The position numbers and the translations under genes are program-made. A stretch of 7,500 nucleotides of DNA from an uncultured Actinotalea sp. GTDB taxonomy: Bacteria > Actinomycetota > Actinomycetes > Actinomycetales > Cellulomonadaceae. Below, one piece after another: positions 1 to 5,911 of this stretch. The first letter of the stretch is position 1, and each line of letters begins with the position of its first letter. The notes beneath the pieces are model-generated. The model was not told where the DNA came from. It saw nothing but the letters and a program-made list of their open reading frames with translations, and did not search any database. The stretch lies in assembly GCF_946885855.1 (NCBI RefSeq), contig NZ_CAMPHH010000165.1, positions 1 through 7,500 of the forward strand, given 5' to 3'.

Positions 1-44
1 CCACACCCGAAGTCGTCCTCGTCGGCTCGGGGGATGCCGGCTGA
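1..44 (+). CDS. 3' end of an unidentified plus-strand gene (partial)
   Basis: The frame starting at base 3 reads TPEVVLVGSGDAG and stops at TGA (42-44). This is a plausible hydrophobic beta-strand plus glycine-rich tail with mostly G or C at third codon positions. The other two forward frames give arginine- and serine-rich translations and run through without a stop here. A strong hairpin begins nine bases after the stop, as expected at the end of a transcription unit. Only 13 residues are visible, so the family cannot be named and the coding call rests on frame quality and the hairpin. Confidence 0.45.
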   Translation, partial: TPEVVLVGSGDAG

Positions 45-52
45 GGGCCCCG

Positions 53-102
53 CGCTGCCGGGCCGCGCGACCGCCGGGGGGCACCCGCGCGGTCCGGCAG
101 CG
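53..102 (+). terminator. Strong terminator hairpin after the left-edge gene
   Basis: Bases 53-69 pair with 86-102 to form a 17-bp stem with one G-U pair (62/93) and a 16-base loop. No T-run follows, which is common for actinobacterial intrinsic terminators. It lies directly after the TGA at 42-44. From here to the hairpins starting at 249 (about 145 bases) I see no convincing gene; open frames there are arginine- and proline-rich and lack family features. Confidence 0.7.
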
Positions 103-248
103 CACGACCGACGTCCCGCTCCGGCGCCCCGGGGCACGGAGCCGACCAGGACGGAGCGACCCGCAGCACCGTCGACCCGGAGGCAGGAGGACCGACCCAC
201 GACCCGGGTGACCGGGTGGGCGCGACCCCGCCCGCCCGAGCACCCGCA

Positions 249-318
249 CCGATCGCCCGGCTCTCTCTCCTCGCGATCGGGCGGACGCCCGCCGGCCCTG
301 CCCCGGCGGGCGTTCGCC
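249..318 (-). terminator. Terminator hairpins after the VOC gene
   Basis: Bases 280-295 pair with 303-318: 16 bp including one G-U pair (284/314) around a 7-base loop. The stem starts 15 bases beyond the VOC stop codon on the minus strand. A second hairpin pairs 249-256 with 273-280 (CCGATCGC/GCGATCGG) and shares base 280 with the first, so the two abut. Placement suggests termination of the minus-strand operon. No T-tract is present, so the function is inferred from position and stem strength. Confidence 0.6.
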
Positions 319-332
319 GTGCCCGGGCCTAC

Positions 333-1091
333 CTACCCGAGCGCAGCGTCGGTCTCCAGGCGGTAGCCGTAGAGGTCCCGCTGCGTCTCGTTGACCCACA
401 GCTCCGTGCCCGACGGCGTCCGCACCCGCAGCGCCCGGCCGTAGGCCTCGTCGACGAGGACCACCTCGTGCCCCGCCGCGAGGGCACGCGCGTGAACCGG
501 ACGGAGGTCGCCCACCTCGAGGGCGATCTCGCACACCGGCTCGCCGTTGACGGAGGCCCGCTCGCCGTCGTGGAACGCGAGCACCCCGCCGCCGACCAGG
601 TCGGCCCAGGTGCCGGCCTCGCTCGTGATGCGCCGACGCCAGCCGACCCGCGCGGCCGACGCCGCGCACGCCGTCGTCGCATCGGTGTAGTGCAGCCCCA
701 CGACGCTCAGCGCGTCGGGGCTCACGGACGCGGCGCCGGCGTCGAGTGCGGCGGGGTCGACCTGCACGCGCCCGACCGCGGGCAGGTCGAGCGCGAGGGC
801 GGGCCCGTCCGCCGTCATCAGCTCACGCACCGGGACGCCCGCGCCGACGACGGCGTCACGGTAGGCGGTCAGGTCCGGCACCTCCCAGCGCAGGAGCGCC
901 CGGCCCGTGACCAGGTCCGAGGGGTGGGCGTGGTGCAGCGCGAGGCGGCCCGACCCGGCGGCGAGCACGGTCCAGCCGTCGGCGTCGACGCCGGTCGGCT
1001 CGAGGCCCAGGTCGAGGTAGAAGGCGCGCCACCGCGGGACGTCGGTGACGAAGTGGATGGGCCGGAGCGTGGGCACGGGATGGTGCGTCAT
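333..1091 (-). CDS. Two-domain VOC (glyoxalase/bleomycin-resistance fold) protein
   Basis: A 252-residue protein made of two VOC modules. Residues about 10-114 open with [21 protein letters not shown], the usual first strand and helix of the fold. Residues about 127-236 include [21 protein letters not shown] and end with the typical [11 protein letters not shown] strand. VOC proteins include glyoxalases, extradiol dioxygenases, epimerases and antibiotic-binding proteins, and the sequence does not tell which. I could not assign a full metal-ligand set, so either catalysis or ligand binding is possible. The ATG at 1091 overlaps the stop of the upstream regulator (ATGA), implying translational coupling; longer starts would run through that gene. 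Cytosolic, with no signal peptide or membrane segment. The fold call is firm, the substrate unknown. Confidence 0.85.
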   Translation of the reverse strand: MTHHPVPTLRPIHFVTDVPRWRAFYLDLGLEPTGVDADGWTVLAAGSGRLALHHAHPSDLVTGRALLRWEVPDLTAYRDAVVGAGVPVRELMTADGPALALDLPAVGRVQVDPAALDAGAASVSPDALSVVGLHYTDATTACAASAARVGWRRRITSEAGTWADLVGGGVLAFHDGERASVNGEPVCEIALEVGDLRPVHARALAAGHEVVLVDEAYGRALRVRTPSGTELWVNETQRDLYGYRLETDAALG

Positions 1092-1237
1092 CGATCGGAC
1101 TCCTCGGTCTCCAGGTAGGCGGTCAGCACCCGCTCGACGAACGCGGACAGCGACAGCCCCTCGTCGATGCACCGGTGCTTGACCGCCCGGATGAGGTCGG
1201 GCGGGAGATACACGTTGAACTGCGCCTTGTCGGCCAT
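1088..1237 (-). CDS. Ribbon-helix-helix (CopG/Arc-type) regulator, 49 aa
   Basis: The small protein [20 protein letters not shown] and onward has the full ribbon-helix-helix plan. A beta strand (residues about 6-11, FNVYLP) would enter the DNA major groove. Helix 1 (about 12-24) and helix 2 (about 27-43, [15 protein letters not shown]) form the dimer core. Such proteins usually act as dimeric autorepressors or antitoxins. Its stop overlaps the VOC start by four bases, so both are made from one message. The ATG at 1237 is preferred over the upstream in-frame ATG because the extension lacks family similarity and would include the promoter. There is no Shine-Dalgarno sequence, which fits a leaderless message. 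The partner is not a recognised toxin, so an ordinary ligand-linked repressor is as likely as a toxin-antitoxin pair. Confidence 0.85.
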   Translation of the reverse strand: MADKAQFNVYLPPDLIRAVKHRCIDEGLSLSAFVERVLTAYLETEESDR

Positions 1238-1243
1238 GTGACG

Positions 1244-1272
1244 ACCGTAATCGCTTGCTAGCAAACCGGCAA
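1244..1272 (-). promoter_or_regulatory. Promoter of the RHH-VOC operon, probably leaderless
   Basis: On the minus strand TTGCCG (1272-1267) and TACGGT (1249-1244) are separated by exactly 17 bases. TACGGT fits the TAnnnT -10 pattern. Six bases separate it from the ATG at 1237, so transcription would start at or next to the start codon. This agrees with the lack of a ribosome-binding site. The assignment is by pattern and spacing only. Confidence 0.6.
1255..1264. promoter_or_regulatory. Palindromic operator candidate in the RHH promoter
   Basis: TTGCTAGCAA is a perfect 10-bp palindrome lying wholly within the 17-bp spacer between the -35 and -10 elements. CTTGC (1254-1258) is also repeated in inverted form as GCAAG (1269-1273). 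RHH dimers commonly bind short inverted or tandem repeats in their own promoters, so autorepression is the natural reading, but binding is inferred. Confidence 0.45.
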
Positions 1273-1310
1273 GACTCCTTCGCTGACCACAGCGCAGCGA
1301 CACCTGCGCG

Positions 1311-1326
1311 GCACTAGATCTGGCCT
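1311..1326 (+). promoter_or_regulatory. NrdR box 1 (upstream)
   Basis: GCACTAGATCTGGCCT matches 10 of 16 positions of the NrdR box as I recall it (acaCwAtATaTwGtgt), keeping the CTAnATnT core. NrdR is an ATP-cone and zinc-finger repressor of ribonucleotide reductase operons that binds pairs of boxes. The support is the partner site 31 bp downstream and the position just before an nrdA promoter. Confidence 0.6.
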
Positions 1327-1341
1327 CATGCACACAACACG

Positions 1342-1357
1342 CCGCTAGATGTTGTGG
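1342..1357 (+). promoter_or_regulatory. NrdR box 2 (overlaps the -35 region)
   Basis: CCGCTAGATGTTGTGG matches 11 of 16 positions of the recalled NrdR consensus. It shares the nine-base pattern CTAGATnTn with box 1. The gap between boxes is 15 bp, so their centres are 31 bp (about three helical turns) apart, the spacing known for functional NrdR box pairs. It covers the proposed -35 element of nrdA, so occupancy should block RNA polymerase. Confidence 0.65.
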
Positions 1358-1382
1358 TCGCGGCCCGCCCGACCGCTAGGGT
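1352..1382 (+). promoter_or_regulatory. nrdAB promoter
   Basis: A -10 element TAGGGT (1377-1382, TAnnnT type) is preceded by a weak -35 TTGTGG (1352-1357) at a long 19-bp spacing. Transcription would start near 1389, exactly where the riboswitch aptamer begins. The fit between predicted start and aptamer is the best support; the -35 itself is poor. Confidence 0.45.
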
Positions 1383-1389
1383 CGACCTA

Positions 1390-1584
1390 CCGACGGTTCG
1401 CCGGGGAAGCCACCCCGACGAGGCAAGAGGGAACCCGGTGCGACTCCGGGACTGCCCCGCAGCGGTGAGTGGGAACGACAGCCGTCAGAAGCACTGGGTG
1501 CACACCTGGGAAGCGACGGCCGGTAGGTGCGAGCGGGTCGACAGGCCGGCGAGCGAGCCCGCGAGTCCGAAGACCTGCCATCGG
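1390..1584 (+). promoter_or_regulatory. Cobalamin (coenzyme B12) riboswitch
   Basis: The conserved core runs from about 1425 to 1468: GAGGGAAcCCGGTG, then ACTCCGGGACTGCCCCGC and AGCGGTGA, in the order seen in B12 aptamers. The B12 box GAGTCCGAAGACCTGCCA is at 1563-1580. P1 can form between 1390-1396 and 1578-1584 with one mismatch. The region between (about 1469-1562) supplies the variable arms. The element lies between promoter and nrdA, so cobalamin should repress synthesis of this B12-independent reductase. A riboswitch of this class controlling nrdABS is established in Streptomyces coelicolor. The expression platform downstream (1585-1732) is discussed separately. Confidence 0.93.
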
Positions 1585-1585
1585 T

Positions 1586-1606
1586 CCGCGCACCGCCGGT
1601 GCGCGG
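1586..1606 (+). terminator. Hairpin abutting the riboswitch; possible expression platform
   Basis: CCGCGCACC (1586-1594) pairs perfectly with GGTGCGCGG (1598-1606) around a GCC loop. It begins one base after the aptamer's P1 helix. It could be a U-less transcription terminator favoured when cobalamin is bound. I do not see a clear competing antiterminator overlapping both P1 and this stem, so the role is uncertain. A second tight hairpin follows at 1654-1671 (CGGCGCA/TGCGCCG). Confidence 0.4.
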
Positions 1607-1697
1607 TGGTCGTGGAGCCTCGCGGGAGGGCTGCCCGGCGGTCGGCGCTGCGCCGGCGCACCCGTGCGCCGCCGTCGTCCCCGTCGCACGCCCACGG

Positions 1698-1726
1698 GCT
1701 CCGGACCTCGGAACCGTCCTGGGAGC
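1698..1726 (+). promoter_or_regulatory. Hairpin that can hide the nrdA ribosome-binding site
   Basis: GCTCC (1698-1702) pairs with GGAGC (1722-1726), and GGAC (1703-1706) pairs with GTCC (1716-1719): nine base pairs with a two-base bulge (1720-1721) and a nine-base loop. GGAGC is the core of the Shine-Dalgarno sequence of nrdA, seven bases before the ATG. GGAGCC at 1614-1619 could instead pair with GGCTCC at 1697-1702 and free the site. This offers a translational switch for the riboswitch; it is a paper structure only. Confidence 0.4.
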
Positions 1727-1732
1727 ACGCGC

Positions 1733-4624
1733 ATGACCCTCACCGACCTCGCACCACCCCACGCCGCGCCGTCGTCGGCCGCCACTGCCGCCGGGGCCGC
1801 CGAGCCATCGGCCGACCGGCCGGCCGCCACGGGGCGCATCCACGTCACCAAGCGCGACGGCACGCGCGAGCCGTACGACGCCGACCGGATCAACCGCGCG
1901 ATCGAGCGCGCCACCGTCGGGCTGCCGGACCCGATCAGCATCGTCACGCAGGTCGCGAGCGAGCTGGCCATCACGCTGTTCGACGGGATCACGACCGAGC
2001 AGCTGGACGAGGCGGCGATCGCCGTCGCGGTGCAGAACGTCAAGGACGACCCGGACTTCGACGTCGTCGCGGCCCGGCTGCTGCGCAAGGTCGTCCACAA
2101 GCGCGTGCTCGGGGGGTACGAGACCGAGCACGAGCTGGCCCTCCTGCACCAGGCGCGGTTCCCCGGCTACGTCCGCGAGGGTGTCGAGCTCGGGCTGCTC
2201 GACCCGCGGCTCGCGACGGACTTCGACCTCGACGCCCTCGCCGCGGCGCTGGACCACCGGCACGACGAGCGGCTGCGCTACATCGGCACGGTCACCATGC
2301 GGAACCGGTACATGCTCACCGGGCCCGACGGACGGCCGCTCGAGGTGCCGCAGTGGTTCTGGATGCGTGTGGCGATGGGCCTGTCGCTGACCGAGGACGA
2401 CCCGACCGCAGCTGCCATCCGCTTCTACGACGCCGTCGCGCGGCTGGACTACCTGCCCGCCGGGTCGACCCTCGTCAACGCCGGGACGTCCTACCCGCAG
2501 CTGTCGAACTGCTTCGTCATGCAGATGGACGACGACATCGAGCACATCGCCACGTCGATCCGGAACGTCATGTGGCTGACCAAGGGCACGGGCGGGATCG
2601 GCCTGTCGGTGACGAAGCTGCGCGCGGAGGGCTCGAGGATCCGGTCCAACAACACGACGTCAACCGGGCCGATCCCGTTCATGCACACGATCGACTCGAC
2701 CCTGCGCGCGGTGTCCCGCGGCGGCAAGAAGTTCGGCGCGCTGGCGTTCTACATGGAGAACTGGCACCTGGACTTCCCGCAGTTCCTGGACCTGCGGCAG
2801 AACTCCGGCGACCCGTACCGCCGGACCCGGACCGCCAACACCGCGGTGTGGATCAGCGACGAGTTCATGAAGCGCGTCGCCGCCGACGACGACTGGTACC
2901 TCTTCGACCCCGCCGACACCCCGGACCTCGTCGAGCTCACCGGCGCGGCGTTCTCCAAGCGGTACGCGCACTACGTCGCCGAGGCGCGGGCCGGCCGCCT
3001 GCCCCGGCACCGGCGGCTCCGCGCGCGTGAGCAGTGGACCGCGATGCTCGTCACGCTGCAGTCGACGTCGCACCCGTGGCTGACCTGGAAGGACGCGGTC
3101 AACACGCGCGCCCTCAACGACAACACCGGCACCATCCACCTGTCGAACCTGTGCACCGAGATCACGCTGCCGCAGGACCGGGACACGATCGCCGTCTGCA
3201 ACCTCGCGTCGGTCAACCTCGCGGCGCACCTGGTGGGGCGGGCCGAGGACGCCGCGGCGGCTGGGCTCGGGGCCGACGACGGCGCCCGGCCGTGTGCGGA
3301 TGCGCTCGCCATCGACTGGGAGCGGCTCGAGCGGACGACGCGGCTCGCCGTCCGGCAGCTCGACAACCTCGTCGACATCACCCTCTCGTCCGTGCCGGAG
3401 TCGGAGCGGGCCAACGCGGCGAACCGCGCCGTGGGGCTCGGGGTCATGGGCTTCACCGACGTCACCGAGCAGCTCGGGCTCGCCTACGACTCCCCCGAGG
3501 CCGCCGAGCTCGCCGACCGGCTGCTCGAGCACATCAGCTGGCACGCGATCGACACGTCCGCGGACCTGGCGCGCGAGCGCGGCGCGTACCCCCACTTCGC
3601 CGGCTCGGGCTGGTCGCACGGCCTCGTGCCGGTGGACACGCTCGACCGGCTGGAGGCGGACCGCGGCGTGCCCGTGACGGTGGATCGCAGCGCCCGTCTG
3701 GACTGGGACGCCCTGCGCAGCAAGGTCGCCGGCGGCATGCGGAACGCGACGCTCCTGGCGATCGCCCCGACGGCGTCCATCGGGCTCGTCGCCGGGACCA
3801 CGCCCGGGCTCGACCCGCAGTTCTCGCAGATCTTCAGCCGGGCGACGTCGTCGGGGAAGTTCCTCGAGGTGAACCGCAACCTGGTGCGGGACCTGCAGGC
3901 GCGCGGCCTCTGGGAGCGGGTGCGCGAGGACCTGCTCGCCGCGCAGGGCGACCTCGCGGCGGTGCCCGGGGTGCCGGAGGACCTCGTCGCCGTGTACCGG
4001 ACGTCGTTCCAGGTGTCCCCGTACGCGTTCGTCGAGATCGCGGCGCGCGCGCAGAAGTGGGTGGACCAGGCGATCAGCCGGAACATCTACCTGGCGTCAC
4101 GGGACGTCGGGGAGATGTCGCACCTGTACCGCGCGGCGTGGGAGCGCGGCGTCAAGACCACCTACTACCTGCACATGAAGCCGCGCCACACCGCCGAGCA
4201 GAGCACCGTGCGCGTCAACAAGGCCGAGTCGGTCAGCGGCTCGGCCGGCGCGTCGTCGGCGGGCGCGGGACCACGCCGAGGCTTCGGCCGAGCGACTCCG
4301 ACCCCGGTCGCGGCGGCGCCTCCGGGGGGCGCCGGCCTCGCCCAGCACCTTCCGCCCGCCACGCCCGCCCAGGAGCCCGTTCTGCGCCCAGGAGGGGACG
4401 CCGAGCGCGGAATGGTCGCAGAAGGCGATGTGGCGCGTGAGCCGACGCGCTTCGCGCCGTCCGCTCGCCGGGCGCTCGGGTTCGCCGGTGCCCTGGAAGC
4501 AGGGGCGTCGGACGCCCCGGGCAGCGCGACGCCGTCGGCCTCGGGGCCGGACCTCGACCTCGTCGACGGCGTCGCGTGCCCGGTCGACCCGATGGAGCGC
4601 CTGCAGTGCGACTCCTGCCAGTGA
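1733..4624 (+). CDS. nrdA: Class I ribonucleoside-diphosphate reductase, large (alpha) subunit
   Basis: 963 residues; reduces ribonucleoside diphosphates to deoxyribonucleotides in a cytosolic complex with NrdB. After an Ala/Pro-rich leader (1-34) comes the ATP-cone (about 35-125), the dATP/ATP activity site, opening HVTKRDGTREPYDADRINRA. Catalytic features: redox pair C260 (LSNCFV) and C489 (AVCNLAS); active-site N472, C474 and E476 (NLCTE); phosphate-binding PTAS (679-682); radical-transfer tyrosines Y811-Y812 (TTYYLHMKPRH); and the C-terminal disulfide-shuttle CxxC (C959, C962 in QCDSCQ). The ATG at 1733 has GGGAG seven bases upstream; the open frame further upstream is only the riboswitch read as protein. 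Cotranscribed with nrdB. Oddity: about 107 low-complexity residues (833-939) separate the catalytic domain from the tail, clearly more than the linker I expect. Confidence 0.97.
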   Translation: MTLTDLAPPHAAPSSAATAAGAAEPSADRPAATGRIHVTKRDGTREPYDADRINRAIERATVGLPDPISIVTQVASELAITLFDGITTEQLDEAAIAVAVQNVKDDPDFDVVAARLLRKVVHKRVLGGYETEHELALLHQARFPGYVREGVELGLLDPRLATDFDLDALAAALDHRHDERLRYIGTVTMRNRYMLTGPDGRPLEVPQWFWMRVAMGLSLTEDDPTAAAIRFYDAVARLDYLPAGSTLVNAGTSYPQLSNCFVMQMDDDIEHIATSIRNVMWLTKGTGGIGLSVTKLRAEGSRIRSNNTTSTGPIPFMHTIDSTLRAVSRGGKKFGALAFYMENWHLDFPQFLDLRQNSGDPYRRTRTANTAVWISDEFMKRVAADDDWYLFDPADTPDLVELTGAAFSKRYAHYVAEARAGRLPRHRRLRAREQWTAMLVTLQSTSHPWLTWKDAVNTRALNDNTGTIHLSNLCTEITLPQDRDTIAVCNLASVNLAAHLVGRAEDAAAAGLGADDGARPCADALAIDWERLERTTRLAVRQLDNLVDITLSSVPESERANAANRAVGLGVMGFTDVTEQLGLAYDSPEAAELADRLLEHISWHAIDTSADLARERGAYPHFAGSGWSHGLVPVDTLDRLEADRGVPVTVDRSARLDWDALRSKVAGGMRNATLLAIAPTASIGLVAGTTPGLDPQFSQIFSRATSSGKFLEVNRNLVRDLQARGLWERVREDLLAAQGDLAAVPGVPEDLVAVYRTSFQVSPYAFVEIAARAQKWVDQAISRNIYLASRDVGEMSHLYRAAWERGVKTTYYLHMKPRHTAEQSTVRVNKAESVSGSAGASSAGAGPRRGFGRATPTPVAAAPPGGAGLAQHLPPATPAQEPVLRPGGDAERGMVAEGDVAREPTRFAPSARRALGFAGALEAGASDAPGSATPSASGPDLDLVDGVACPVDPMERLQCDSCQ
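4244..4549 (+). other. Expanded low-complexity linker in nrdA, possible inserted repeat element
   Basis: This stretch encodes NrdA residues 838-939, rich in Ala, Gly, Pro, Ser and Arg, with no motif. It contains a direct repeat GCCCAGGAG (4367-4375 and 4386-4394) and a hairpin GGCGCC/GGCGCC near 4315-4333. Around 4380-4440 the frame one base later reads EGTPSAEWSQKAMWR, more protein-like than the NrdA frame (GMVAEGDVAREPTRF). That suggests sequence that arrived from elsewhere in a multiple of three bases. Boundaries are approximate and no target-site duplication was found. Confidence 0.3.
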
Positions 4625-4666
4625 CCCGCTGACCTTCCCGACCCACCCGCTCGACCACGCGCTCAC

Positions 4667-4784
4667 GGGGTCGATCCGCGCCGCCACCCGGTGCAGGAGC
4701 TCCCCACGAGCCGACACCAACCCGATCCACACCCCCGTGGGGCAAGACCCGCACCGCCATCCGGTGCGGATCTCCCCCACGAGC
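4667..4784 (+). repeat. Imperfect 45-bp duplication in the nrdA-nrdB spacer, 73 bp apart
   Basis: Copy 1 (4667-4711) and copy 2 (4740-4784) align without gaps at a constant 73-bp offset and match at about 33 of 45 positions. They share CCGCCAnCCGGTGC (4681/4754) and CCCCACGAGC (4702/4775). Copy 2 forms an 8-bp hairpin CCGCACCG/CGGTGCGG (4749-4756 with 4762-4769). CGTGGGG at 4736-4742 can pair with CCCCACG of either copy (4702-4708 or 4775-4781), giving mutually exclusive structures before the nrdB ribosome-binding site. The duplication is directly visible; any regulatory role is inferred. The spacer 4625-4807 holds no convincing gene. Confidence 0.55.
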
Positions 4785-4807
4785 ACCGACCCGGAAGGAC
4801 CACACCC

Positions 4808-5815
4808 ATGACCACCACCGTCGCACCCTCGATCCTCGGCACCGGCATCTCCGAGGGGCTGCTGCTCAAGCCCGTCCGCTACCCGTGGGCGATGGACCTG
4901 TACGACCAGGCCGTCGCGAACACGTGGTTCCCGAACGAGATCCAGCTGGGCGAGGACCTGGCGGACTTCCAGCGCATGACGGACGAGGAGAAGCACGCCG
5001 TCACGTTCCTCATGAGCTACTTCAACCCCAGCGAGCTGCTGGTGAACAAGGCGCTCGCGTTCGGCGTGTACCCCTACCTCAGCGCCCCCGAGGCGCACCT
5101 GTACCTCGCCAAGCAGATGTGGGAGGAGGCCAACCACTGCATGGCGTTCGAGTACGTCCTCGAGACCTTCCCCATCGACCGCACGCAGGCGTACGAGTCC
5201 CACGTGACCGTGCCGTCGATGGCCGCGAAGGAGGAGTTCGAGGTCCACTACATCCGGCGGATGACCGAGCAGACCATCGACATCTCGACCACGGAGGGCA
5301 AGCGCGACTTCGTCCGGAACCTCGTCGCGTACAACGTCGTGCTCGAGGGCATCTGGTTCTACAGCGGGTTCATGGTCGCGCTGAGCTTCCGGCAGCGGAA
5401 CCTGCTACGGAACTTCGGCTCGCTGGTCGACTGGATCGTCCGCGACGAGTCCCTGCACCTGAAGTTCGGCATCAACCTCGTGCTCACGGTGCTGGAGGAG
5501 AACCCGGACCTGCAGACGCCGGAGTTCGCCGAGGAGATCCGGCAGATGATCCTCGACGCCGTCGACATGGAGGAGCGTTACAACCGCGACCTGCTGCCGC
5601 ACGGGATCCTCGGCCTCAACGCCGACTACGTGAACCAGTACGTCCGGTACCTCGCCGACCGGCGCCTGGAGGAGCTCGGCTTCGAGCCGCACTACCGGGT
5701 GAGCAACCCCGCGAAGTGGATGGCCGCGGCGAACGACACCCTCCAGCTCGTGAACTTCTTCGAGGCGACCAACACGAGCTACGAGGTCAACGCCGCGGCA
5801 TCGTCGTCCCGCTGA
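4808..5815 (+). CDS. nrdB: Class Ic-type ribonucleotide reductase small (beta) subunit
   Basis: 335 residues; a ferritin-like dimetal protein that generates the oxidant passed to the active-site cysteine of NrdA. Metal ligands are E76 (NPSELL), E107 and H110 (EEANH), E180 (VLEGIWFYSG), E214 and H217 (RDESLHL). The residue four after H110, which is the radical Tyr in E. coli (Y122), is F114. Spacings 76-107-180-214 equal those of Chlamydia R2 (89-120-193-227), where Phe127 and a Mn/Fe centre define class Ic. W40 matches the conserved Trp of the radical path. The tail has Y325 in TNTSYEVN, a candidate for the C-terminal transfer Tyr. ATG 4808 follows GGAAGGA with an 8-base gap. The second gene of the operon, 183 bp after nrdA; no nrdS-like third gene follows. 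Metal content is inferred. Confidence 0.97.
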   Translation: MTTTVAPSILGTGISEGLLLKPVRYPWAMDLYDQAVANTWFPNEIQLGEDLADFQRMTDEEKHAVTFLMSYFNPSELLVNKALAFGVYPYLSAPEAHLYLAKQMWEEANHCMAFEYVLETFPIDRTQAYESHVTVPSMAAKEEFEVHYIRRMTEQTIDISTTEGKRDFVRNLVAYNVVLEGIWFYSGFMVALSFRQRNLLRNFGSLVDWIVRDESLHLKFGINLVLTVLEENPDLQTPEFAEEIRQMILDAVDMEERYNRDLLPHGILGLNADYVNQYVRYLADRRLEELGFEPHYRVSNPAKWMAAANDTLQLVNFFEATNTSYEVNAAASSSR

Positions 5816-5837
5816 CGGCCCTCCGGTCGCGGCAGGG

Positions 5838-5882
5838 AACGGTGACGGTGGGAGCCGCCAGGGGACTCCCACCGTCACCGTT
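5838..5882 (+). terminator. Terminator hairpin after nrdB
   Basis: AACGGTGACGGTGGGAG (5838-5854) pairs perfectly over 17 bp with CTCCCACCGTCACCGTT (5866-5882), with an 11-base loop. It starts 22 bases after the nrdB stop. Without a strong T-run on either side it could act in both directions between the convergent genes. It is closely related in sequence to the next hairpin. Confidence 0.85.
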
Positions 5883-5911
5883 GCGGCGGACGAGCCCGGC
5901 GCTGCGCTCCG

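Noticed and set aside
216..1118. 300-codon open frame on the plus strand opposite the VOC gene
   Set aside because: Arginine- and glycine-rich translation with no motif. The minus strand encodes a clear two-domain VOC protein, and high GC leaves antisense frames open.
1333..1356. Inverted repeat CACAACA / TGTTGTG with a 10-base spacer
   Set aside because: A perfect 7-bp repeat, but its right arm is the end of NrdR box 2 and the paired-box reading explains spacing and position better. Kept only as an alternative operator.
1469..1732. N-terminal extension of NrdA upstream of 1733
   Set aside because: The open frame continues upstream only because the riboswitch lacks stops in that frame. The ATG at 1733 has a good ribosome-binding site and leads into the ATP-cone.
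1376..2545. 389-codon minus-strand open frame across the riboswitch and nrdA start
   Set aside because: It is antisense to an unmistakable riboswitch and ATP-cone and its translation has no recognisable features.
4097..5248. 383-codon minus-strand open frame spanning the nrdA end and nrdB
   Set aside because: Antisense to conserved NrdA tail and NrdB ligand motifs. Valine- and arginine-rich, as shadows in GC-rich DNA usually are.
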